Below are positions 21,901 to 33,900 of a DNA stretch of 64,000 nucleotides, piece by piece. How positions within the stretch are numbered: the first letter of the stretch is position 1; every line of letters starts with the position of its first letter. Under the pieces are notes generated by a model that had not been told where the DNA came from, made no database searches, and saw nothing but the letters and a program-made list of their open reading frames with translations. Source of the stretch: Lumbricus rubellus (Eukaryota; Annelida; Clitellata; Crassiclitellata; Lumbricidae); contig OX243811.1 of NCBI GenBank assembly GCA_945859605.1, positions 36,941,750 to 37,005,749 of the forward strand, written 5' to 3'. The position numbers were made by a program, and so were the translations under genes.

Positions 21901-24900
21901 TATTTAAAGTGAGTAGGTTGGCACACAAATGATTTTAAATGAGAACAGATAAGACACTATATATACTGAAGTGGCTATAAATTTGGCTGTATACACTGCA
22001 CATGTCTGATTTTTTGTGCGCTGCAGGGTGTAATATGCTATTTGATAAAATCTTACCTGGGCAGGCTAATGACATACATGTCTAGTGTCTGGTGTGTCTA
22101 GTGTCTGCATAAACTCACTTATGGGTCAGGTCAATGAATGTCATTCATAAAACTTGGGTTAGACCAGTTTCAGTGTGTGAAGATGGTTAGAGGTTAAAGG
22201 CAGCAAGTTTGGCTCTGTTTATGTAAAGTGGAACAATTTTTTTCTTCTAGGGTGGATTCAATCAGGTCTTCGCACATAAGCAGGCCATCAACTGTATTGC
22301 TCTTAGCCTTAACCACAGAAGTCCACGGTTAGAATTGCTTTGATTTCTGCATTCTGTCTGATGAAGAATGGTGGTGTTGGTGGTGGAGGTGGGGGGAAGG
22401 GGGTGCTTATGATGATAATGATGGCGATGAAAATGCCGATTATTATGGTTTTGCAGTTGTTCATTGTTGCAATGATGATTATGGTGATGCAGGGATTGAA
22501 TGATCGTGTTTATATGATGATTATTTCTGCTGCTGATGATGATGATTTAGCGGATGATGAATACAGTGACTATTAATGATGCTGTTGCTTGTACAATTAT
22601 GGCATATGACAGTGGTATCGATGATGGTGTGGCAGAAGACTTCAGTATCATTTATCTGTATCTTTTGCTAGCTATTTACTATAATATATATATATATATA
22701 TATATAGTATACATATATAATATATTTATCTATTTGGCATTACATTGCAGGACGAAGGCCTTAGTGCTTGAGTTGTTGGCCGCTGTTTGTCTAGTCAGCG
22801 GAGGTCACCAGGTCATCCTCAATGCCTTCGACAACTTCAAGGAGGTGATTTTAATTATTAATATCTCATCTGATATAGTAAGATCTTATCGCATCCCAGT
22901 GACTAAGGATAGCATTGTTATTTGAATTCAGAATGCATCAATCGAAGGTTGCATGAGGAGACCCATTGGGAGAAATCATAATTCATTTAAAAATTCATCA
23001 GGTTCAACAGGTTCAAGTTTCCCTTTAATGCATTTTGCAGTTGTCTTTAAGAGTTTTTAGATTGATTAGATTTGATTATTACAATGGTGACTTTTGGGCT
23101 TGTGTGATCTAATCTCTGTATAGTATTGACCTGTTTTAGGTGTGTTTGAACATGCTCTGTTGTGACAGCTAATTAGCGTTTTACGTTGGCCATTTTGTTG
23201 TCTTAACATTGGAATTTTGTGTTTTTAGCAATGCCATGAGATTTTGTTGTCTTAACATTGGAATTTTGTGTTTTTAGCAATGCCATGAGATTTTGTTGTC
23301 TTAACATTGGAATTTTCTGTTGTAGCAATGCCATGAGAGGCAACGATTCGAAACGTTAATGAAATACTTCTGCAACTACGAGGAATTTCATATCGACTTT
23401 ATGGTGACCAAATTATTGCTTGATCTGACCTCTTTCTGTAGTCTCTGTTCTTGTGTATTAAATCTTCTGCTCACATATGAAAATATTATCTCTTGATTTA
23501 TCAGTCGGTGTGTTGGTGTGACCTGATAATATTATCTGCAACATGATTTAATCTGATGACTTACTCGTGCCTATTAATTATTCACGTCTCATGAATGAAC
23601 CCCAAAATGCGACTTAATGGCTTTTTCTGTACTAATCTCATGACCTAATCTTAATTTGATCTCTTGATCTAGTTTCAATATGAAGTAATTCAAAATTTGA
23701 ACCACATTTGTAGTAGTAAGTATTAATCACCAGTCACCATCCTCTGTTTGGGATGGCTGTTGTCATGACTGGATACTATCGTAATCTCATGATCCCTGAG
23801 TATATTGATCGAATTCACGATCAAAACAATAATGCAGGTCAATGTCATTGTTGTTCAGGTAGCCTGTATGCAGTTCATCAACATAGCGGTTCATTCAGTC
23901 GAAGACATGAACTACAGGGTTCACCTCCAGCATGAGTTCACGCTGCTTGAACTCGACGACTATCTCAGCGTAGGTCTCTTCTCCAAAGTTTCTAAACACA
24001 GTAATATGGTACAGCGTGAATTCAGTCTGAAGCAAGACCTGAGTAGATGCTCTTAATAAGGTTCTTGTAATCAGATCAGATTGCTAACTCTGCTGGTTTT
24101 TCATGTTTTTATCTATGGCAGTATTATGATGCCTTGACTTCAGGTGAAGCCATAATAAGAATTCATATTCTGTTAGAGAAGACCAGTTAGAATCAATTAG
24201 GTGAAGGAAATCGGCCAGACTCTGGTAGTTAAGAAACTTGAAACAGAAGAGTATTTGTTTTAAAGTTAATACTGGATTTTAAAGGACTTCTATAAAGCCT
24301 GTTGTAATCAAACAAGTTAGCCAGGTAGTATGATACCACAAAGTATTACCACATAATCATTTGACAAGTTTTTGAAATCTTATAGGTTATGGAGCCACGT
24401 TACATTGTTTTTACAGACCTCCTAGTAGTGTTCTGTTCCATTTTCCAGCATAAGCTACGTCACACGGAGAGTGAGAGGTTACAGATCCAGGTGAACGCCT
24501 ATCTGGACAACATGATTGATGTCCGATTGCTTCTTGAGGACTCCGACACAAAGAGTGCAGCACTCGACAAGATGGCTGATATGGAACTGGAACTCTCTTA
24601 TGTGAGCCACTTATGAATAACTGAAGGTAGCAGGTACAAGTAACGATTGATAAGGTAAAAGGTAACCTGAAGGTGGTTGATTCTGCAATGTGGCAACAAG
24701 CAGTAGATATGTTTCAGGACATGATTTGACTCAGGATCAGACTTATCTTTAGTTGACGTATCTCTCTTTTTTTGGACTGAGAGACAGACCTCGGCTGTGT
24801 CAATCTGCTCATCATCAACGAGCTAGGGTGCATGTTTGTGATACTGCTGACTGAATTTCTCTGATGCTTGACAATGATGCTTCAGGGTGGACAAGTTAGG

Positions 24901-27900
24901 TCACAGCCCTGTAGTCATTGGCGCAGATTGTACCAGGTAATTGTAATTTTAATCTCAGATGCATATAGTGCCTCTTCTGTATCTGATGATGATGATTGAC
25001 CGCGACTGTGATTATTTAAGTGTGACCATGTCTTTTTGCCACCAACACTTTACTATGATTAAAAAGTATAGGTCATGGGAAAGGTAAGGTAACACTTTAC
25101 TATGATTAAAAAGTATGGGTCATGGGAAAGGTAAGGCAACACTTTACTATGATTAAAAAGTATGGGTCATGGGAAAGGTAAGGCAACACTTTACTATGAT
25201 TAAAAAGTATGGGTCATGGGAAAGGTAAGGCTTGCGAAAGAAAGGTAGCTGCCGTGGCATAAGTATTGCTTGATAGGAGTAAATGGTTAAATACTGCTTA
25301 AAATACAAGTAACAAAGGTAAAGGGAAAATACTTGATTTGAGTAGCACGGTAAAGGTATCGCTTGATGGTGATAACAAGGGTTACGATAACTTCTTTTTA
25401 GGTGCATGAAAGAATTCAGGAAGTTGAAAATGAAGCCATGGAGCGCATTGGTGAGCTGTGTTTTGATGATCTATTTAGGTTTAAAAAAATGTAAGGTAAG
25501 AAAGATAAAGTGAGGTATGGTCAGTGTTGCATGCATGTGTCACTGTATTACTTTTTTAAAGTAATTAATTATTTTGTTGTTTTCTGGTAAATAATTCTGT
25601 GCTTTAGTTATAGATTATTTTTACAAGATTATGATACTGCAAAAATTAGTTACTTAGGAGTTTCTTCAAAATGATGTGTGCATTTTGTGATATAATAAAT
25701 AACACTCTGAGCATTGTTCAGCATGAAAGTTCAAGTTGAAAACACTTTCATGAAAGAATTCATTAAATTATGGAGTAAAACTGATTTAAAAGGAAAAGTT
25801 GTGTTGAAATATAAAATGTGTTTGTCAATCACAATTATTCGCAAAAATGCCCTATTAAAAACTGGCAAAGAAGAAACGAGAGCATAAGATTGAATTTACA
25901 AATTACAATGTTTACGCGTTACGATAGTGATAAATGTCTTTCAGACTGAGTCTTTTGTAATCTGATTTGCTGTCACTGTATGCAAAAACCCAAGTCATTT
26001 TCCCAAATCCCAAGATCTTCAGAGAAATCTTAAGGAGTGGGTGCATTGCTTACCAGCCTTGATACCTTGGATAAATAAGACAAAAAGGTGATAAAAAATT
26101 ATAGTAAGGAAGTAAAGCAAGAAAGAGGGAAAGGAATGGTATGATGAAGAATGTAAAATGAGATATAGTACGTAAATAGGTAAGGAGGGTAATAGGTAAC
26201 GGGGTACTGGTAGCAATGTGGGAAAAATAGAGGCATTGTGTATAATAACAGGTATATCAATAATGAAACTCATTAACCGTGTGTTTGTCTGTAATGGGTA
26301 ATTTTGTTTTGTATAGCCCATCTGGAACAGCAGCTAGCAAACTCAAAGAGTGATGTTGAACAGTACAAGGTAAGCTTACGCTATGTTATTTCTCCCTACC
26401 TTGCCAAAAGGTAGAAACAGTAGGCCATCTCTCACTTTAAGCGGAAATTAACCTTTTTCCAGTCTACAAATGGCTCTGAATGGTTGCCTGGCTTCTATGT
26501 GCCTTTCTTATGTTTGTGAGGAGGGCATTGTCAGATTACAGTTGTATTGTTTTGTAAGGTGATTGAGATGTTTTCATCTGGTTTGGTTGGTTGCTATGAC
26601 TAGGAATGCTGGTGGTCAGATGGATGATGTTTCTAGTTGATTCCTGTAAGAATTTTTCACTAAGTACATAAGTTTACGATTCACAGTCAAATATGCAATG
26701 GATAAGCATAATGTTACAGCATTGAACTACGTGTTGTCTTCCATTGCATTGTATTGCATAATGTAATGTATTTCATTGTATTGTATGGTATTATACAATG
26801 ATACAATGCTAGAGCATTGTATTGAATTGATTTGCATTGTTTCATTTTAGGAGCTTTATGAGCAGAAGCAATACGAGGTTGCCAGTCTCAGTCAGACGTT
26901 GAAAGTTAAACACGATGAGTCAACAAATCGACTGAGCTCGCTTGAGGAGAAACTTCGGCAATTTCAGTCGAGTCCCGCTTTTGGTAATCCGCATAATTAT
27001 AAATTTATAATCACGCAGCCGAGTCTTTTTATGCAGCTTATTTCACTGGTGACCCACCACAAAACGACCCGCAGCATTATTAATTTATATAAACTGGTCC
27101 TTTACGTAATTCACTTTTCTAGCAACCTACCATGTGGAAGTTTAAATGTATATTGAATGACGGTAATTCTTTTGTGTCAGCAGGTGTCAACCCTTTCTGT
27201 AAAATATTTTGATCAGGCTTTATTGAAGGCGTTGAAAAACCTTGTCATATAGATGCAGTGTTGCCCCAAAATCTTTCATTATCATTTGAAAAAGTTATAT
27301 GTATCGTTAGAATGAATGCTACTTTACTCCATTGTTGATACAGCTATCTAGTATCAGTGCATGAAATTAATGTTTCATCCAACTCTGAATTGCAGAAAAA
27401 TCATAATGCCAAACTTTATCTTTGCCACTGCAATCAATAATGGTAAATTGAAACAGATCGCCAACCTTCAATGAATCTAATACCTTGGAAGCATTTCTGC
27501 ACATGCAATGTGCACGTTGTGCATATACTGTTACTGTAGCCTGTTTTGTTCTAACAATGACAGTGTGTGCACCTATGATGTGGAATTTTTTGTCTGCAGT
27601 CTGCATTGAAAGACTGACGACGATGAATATTTTGCTTGTTGCACATTTATAACTTAGGTTAAGGAAGCTGTTGTTGTTGTTGATCAGATCTGATTGGTCA
27701 GGAGATTCCGCCTGGTGGACCTCCACCACCTGCTCCACCACTTTTACAGATGGCTCCACCACCTCCACCTCCTCCACCACCTCCTCCAGATCATATGGGA
27801 CCTCCACCACCACCTCCACCACCCGGAATGGGAGTTGTTCCCAACATGCAGGGTGAGAGAAATTATTCTGCATCTCTGTTAGAAGTTAACGTATTTCATT

Positions 27901-30900
27901 AGCATGACCATGTAGTGAATGGGGATTGGATTGAATGGGATGATGATGGTGATGATGATGATGATTATGGTGATGATGAGGATGGCAGTGAGGATGGTGA
28001 TAGCAATGACAATTTTGACGATAATCAATGTATTGATGATTATCGCTTCATGGTAATGATATTGGTGTGAATTCATGACAATGATGATTTAAGTGATTAA
28101 CACAAGATAGACAAAAAATGATGATGATGATGGTGATGGTGATGATGACAGTGAACATTGTTACAATTTGATGACTAATTTGATGGTAAAATGTGGACAA
28201 AGGAAGACAATGAACATCTTTAATGATGATGATGATGATGTTGATAGCGATGCTGCCAATTAAGAAGACACCGCAGTCCAAATGTCGTCTTCCTGTTCTC
28301 AACTGGTGTCCCATGAAACCGAACCAGGTCAAGGGAACTGTCTTCGCCGAAATGGATGATGAAAAACTCTATTCGGTATGCTATATTTTAATCAAATCTA
28401 CTCTAATCTTTGGACTTTTGAATCATCATTATGATTCAGTAGGCATCATAATTATGGTGGCCTCAGTTGATGTCACTCAAAAATGGAATCAGAATTCTGT
28501 CTATTCCAGTTTGAGACTGCAGAGAGGAGGATGAACTTGAGAAAATCATCTTAAATTTTGGAATGGAAATACCGATAATATAATCAGCAATTTTGTCTAC
28601 TATATCTAGCAAATCTTAAATGAACTATATTCAGTAGGTGTATAATTATACATTGGCAATTTAGACATGCAAATGTCTTCCGTATCTAGCATACAAAAAG
28701 GAACTATGTGAGTTTTAACAAAACCGTGTCTGCTGCATTTATAAAGAATCTGATGTCTATTGAAGGTGATGGATTTGAACCGGTTTGAAGAGATCTTTCG
28801 CCTCGGACGCGTTGCCGTTGGCGATGACGATGCGGATGGTGGCACTCCTCGGATGGAGCGGAGGTTCAGTCGACGTCCAGAGACTGTCTCCCTGCTTGAG
28901 CCAAACCGCCTGCGCAACGTTGGTAAATATGTTGTATGCCCCTCCATCAAAGACAAAAAGTACGGCTGAAGTGTTAGCATCCTTTTTGTGTTGGATTTCA
29001 TGTCATAATGAAGCATTTCAAATGGACTTCTGAGCAAGAATGCTTTGATATATTTGAGGCTGAGCATATATATAGAGCCATAATAACCTCTCAGTGACTC
29101 TGAAGAGCATTTTCTAATTTTAGCTTTCGATGCTAGTAAAAGGAAGTAATACTAAATTGGGTTTGATTTAGCTTATGACCAAAGTTATTGTGTAAAATTA
29201 TTTGATAATAATGTTTTGATTGTGAGTTTGATTTGGTGATCTTTCATTGTAGTCTTGTTTTACTTTCAGCAATTACACGAAGGAAGATTGAGTTATCAAA
29301 CGAACAGATCATCCGAGCAATTAACAGGTTTATCATCGTTTTTGTCATCCCATGATTTTCAGATTTCACTTGAATCACTACATAATGACATTGTTATTAT
29401 TATTTTTTTTTGCCCTGAGGTACTTCATTCCCCCAGGGACTTATGGACTATTATTATTTGAAGAATGTTTGTCTGGTGGGTCAGGCCTCGTCTTATTATT
29501 ATTATTATTATTATTATTAAATGAATTTGTAACGCGCTCAAGGTCACACCGATTATTATTATTATTATTAAATGAATTTGTAACACGCTCAAGGTCACAC
29601 CGAAATGTGAATCTGAGGCGCATGACATCCCAGATTCTGAGGTGAAAGGTATCAATCCATCAATTCATCCATCAATTCATCCAATTATCAGTCACTAAAT
29701 TTAAATGTTAGTCCATCCTCTCGTCCATCTTTAGCGTAATTTTAGCGTAATTTGCTTTTCCTAATTTCTTGTCTTTAGCCTCGATTTGAAGACAATGCTT
29801 CTCGAGGTTGTTGAGATCCTGCAGCGAATTGTTCCGAATGATCTGGAGATCAAAGCTTTTCGTGAATACGAGACGGATCGAAAACCGATCGAGATTTTAT
29901 CTGACGAAGACAAGTTCATGATTTCGGTGAGTCCATAATATTGAAGACAAATTCATGATCATTGTTACTTACTTAGACTTAGTTCCTCCTGTTCCGATTG
30001 GAGCATTGGTCAACAAGTCTTCGCCACTCCATACGGTCACCAGCTACCTCCTCCGCCTCGTCCCAACCCAGCCCCATCTTCTCCAGATCTTCCTTAAATG
30101 TACGTCACTCTCCAGGTGTTTCTTGGTCTGCCTCTTCTTCGCTTTCCCCCTCCGGAACCCATCTTATCGCCGTCTTCGCAATCCTCTCTTTTGGTAGTCT
30201 AAGAATGTGCCCAGCCAACTTCCCTCTTCTCTCCATGATGACATACTCCAGGTCTACTTTTATTAATATTATTACTGATATTACTTCTGTTGTTTGCTTT
30301 TCATGAAACTCTTGAGCTGTGTAAATGTTCGTTAATGCCTCCTGTCTCGTGTGCAGTTGATGAAGGTGGAACGGTTGAGTCAAAAGTTGCAGATCATGAG
30401 CTACATTGGAAACTTCTTCGACACGTACCAGCATCTGCAACCGGTTGGTCATTTCTTTGGAGTCTTTGAAAGGAGCTATATAAATCATATTAATGAATTA
30501 ATTAATTGATGAAGCAATTGGTAAGTCAATCAATGAATTATTAAGTAATGATTGAATATGACAGTAACGTGAATTTGATGATTGAAGGAAGGAAGAAATG
30601 AGTCGTTCAACTGATGACTTTTAATTTATGTGCTGTTAATTGTATCAATGAATGTTAAGCATTTGCCATCACTTTCCTGTGCTTCTGATTAATTTTATAA
30701 AGGTTGATTACATGAATGCTCTTAAATTTGAACGAACTACTGAATTGATGAAGCAAAAGTTATGATTGTTTTCTAGGCAATGTTTTTGTCATCCTCACTT
30801 TTTGAAGATTTTTTTGTTTTTCTTTATTTGAATGTGGTATTAGCAACTGAACGCTGTGATCGCTGCAGCAATGTCAATCAAGAATTCACGAAAAGTCAGG

Positions 30901-33900
30901 AGAGTTCTCGAGGTATCTGACGATTCATTCTAGAATCTGTGTCATCAGTGTCAAGAATTGCCTTTGAATTATCTGATTATTTTTTACTGTTAATAGTATT
31001 ATTTTTTAATTGTTATCACTATTATTAAGATTCAAGTTAGACATGATCTCTTAGGCATAACCAAAGCATAATTTTAATGCAAGACAAGGGTTCTGCAAAA
31101 TTAGATATCTTCTTCAAGTCTTTTTTTTATCTTTTTCTTTGTGCAGTTTAATTTCTTTACTTTTGTGAAGTCTGAGTTATTATTTTTCTTTGTGAAGTTT
31201 GCTTTCAAAATTGGTTACTATGTTTCTTTTTAACTATGATATATTTATTTTGCTTAACTTTGAATAAGACATTTTTTACAGCATGGCTGAGCTTTTTTGA
31301 ACAGAAATATTTCATGCAGATATTGAATAGCAATTATTTCATTTTTTCAATGGTCTCCAGATTGTCCTGGCTATCGGCAACTACATGAATAGTGCAAAGC
31401 GTGGTCCAGTCTATGGCTTCAAACTCCAAAGTCTTGATATGGTATTTGTACATACATGTATATAGATTTATAAAGTTTATCTAACTGAATAGCTATTCAG
31501 ACGCACTCCCAGCACATAAATCTTGTGGTAATGGAGCACCTTTAAAACCTGAAAGATGATAGAAAGGTATTGTGTTGTTAGCTATGGTAAGGAAGGTATT
31601 TGGCTAATTCCTCTACAGTCAGTGCTCACTGCTGCTAGAGTGATTGTCCCTCTTCCTCGAATCTCACACATCACTACATTCATGACTGAACAACTTGACT
31701 TGCTTCCTTTCTCTCGGCCCATATACAATTCAGAATTCTTATTTTGGTCCTAAGGTCTCAATTGGGTTTTGTTCCGAAGTATCTTTGCAATATTATGCTT
31801 TATCCCTCTCTGCAACTTTGATGCGTGTTCTTAGATCTTCTAATTGGCTTGACCTCCTTTAACCACCAGGACCACCATGTCTCAATCCAGATCCTTTGCC
31901 TGCATAGGTCCTTTTCTATGAAATGATCTTCCTCCATCAGTTCAATCGTCATCCTCTCTGGTAGTCTTTTTTCATCTTTCTCTCACCTCAACCTGCATGG
32001 GAATTACTGTGTAAGTAGGAAATTAGGGTTTACATAGTAAAGTGTGGTAAGATTGTTAAGCCTGGTATGATACAGTAGAGCAGCTAAGGCAAAGTGAAGT
32101 ATTATAATTAATAAGGCAGATATGGTACAGTAAGATAAAACAGGTATTGTGAGATAAGGCATAGCAAGACAAGTGTCCGACTCACACCTCGCCGCGGTGG
32201 GGGGGCGTAACAGCCAAGTAGGGGAATGCCTGCTGAGGCTATGCCATCAGTGGTGAAAGTCTCGGCTGAAGTACCACCTTGGGCGCTACGCGAGGTGGAC
32301 AGGCTCAGCAGGAACCCTGAAAGGCTGGCTAACGTGAGCGGCACCCCTACCTGCCTCGGGGAGGACCTCTCCTCGTGCCGGTCCCAAGCCCGGATCAAAA
32401 GGAGGGTCTGCCAGATGAGTGTCGATGCCCTGGCAATAAAGAAAGAAGACGATTGAAATCTGATGCCAAGAACTGTGGAAGAATATGGTGAAAATGGCGT
32501 CGGGCACCTACGGGCGATGAGCCCACGGTTTATGATGATGATGATGAAGACAAGTGAGGTCAGGTTTAATGGGGAGGTGTAGTATTGTTGTGTGTCGCAA
32601 AAGAGATACGGTAATGCATGTATTTGTAAGATGAGCTCTATTATAGTGTTTTCTTTTTCTTTTGCAGCTGATGGATACGAAATCGAGTGACAGGCGTCTT
32701 TCCATCCTGCATTACATTGCGCAAACTGTTCAGGACAAGTTTACCGATCTTGTCACCTTCGACTCCGAGCTTCAGTATCTTGAGAAAGCGTCAGTCGGTT
32801 GGTATTCACTTTCCAACTTATATTGGACGCCTCTGAAAACTAATGCTTAGGTGAATACAGTGAGCAATTGAGCGTGGAGTGTCTTAGACATGGTAATTAT
32901 TTTGGGTAAAAAACTGGAGATTAAGGAACAAATGTGTGAAACACCTACAACCAGTAAGTAAATTTTTATTTGTTTGAACATTTGTTTTCATTTCGTTTCA
33001 AGCTAAAGAGCAGCCTTAGAATGATTCCCCTAGTATTTTATGAAAAATGCTTTAAACTGGGATTTATTCATTTATTATTTGGTTACCTGTTAATTGTTAT
33101 TTGTTATTGAAATTTGTTTCTGTGTTGCAGTTTCGTTGGAGAATATTGCAACTGACATCGCAGAGCTAGAGAGAGGAATGGAGCTGACGAAGAGGGAGTA
33201 CGAGGCACGCAAGGACCGTGATCCTCCGTCCATCCTCCGTGAATTCCACTCCAACGCAGAGGAGAAAATGAGGAAGCTCAAGACTGATTGCAAAACCGCT
33301 CAGGTCAGTCATGCTCAAAGACAGGCACCTCTGACTAGGCATTGCACCTGACCATATTTTGTACGGACATAGCCCATTCTTTATTTTGACATATTGTACT
33401 TTTCGACATTCTTTTACCTGAACTTACCATAGTGTATCCTAGGATGCTTACTTTAGTAGATCTTACCACATCTTAACCAAGCCTAACCGTTTCCTGGTCT
33501 AATGGGCTTCGTGGGAGGTACTAAGAGCAATGAATATCTGGTTCTGTTAGATTGTGTTATGATGTCTGTTCTCGTGTCTGTAGGAAGCATTTTCGTCGGT
33601 TGTTTCGTATTATGGAGAGAGTGCCAAGACCATGCCCCCGAGTACCTTCTTCTCGCTTTTTGTACGGTTCGTCAAAGCGTACAGGGTAAGTAAGATAGCC
33701 ACGTTATTATTTTTATTTTTACTTTTGCTGCCAAACGCATTTGTAATCCATCAGGGACACAGAACTAATTGTAGGAGTTTGGTGAAAGAAATAAGTGGGC
33801 CTCATTGTCATTGACATGTTTATGTGTAACTACTTGCTAGTGCTTAGTGGGCGTAGATTAGAGGGCTTCAAGTTTGAGAGTTAATTTCGGAGCTATGGTT

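Noticed and set aside
22340..22576. Plus-strand ORF rich in Met, Gly and Asp
   Set aside because: A product of GAT/ATG repeats in FMNL intron 8.
28606..29067. Minus-strand ORF of 153 aa
   Set aside because: It is largely the antisense of FMNL exon 18 plus flanking intron; the sense exon is firmly supported.
30105..30488. A host gene on the minus strand inside FMNL
   Set aside because: The sequence is the C-terminus of a non-LTR retrotransposon and overlaps FMNL exon 21 in antisense.
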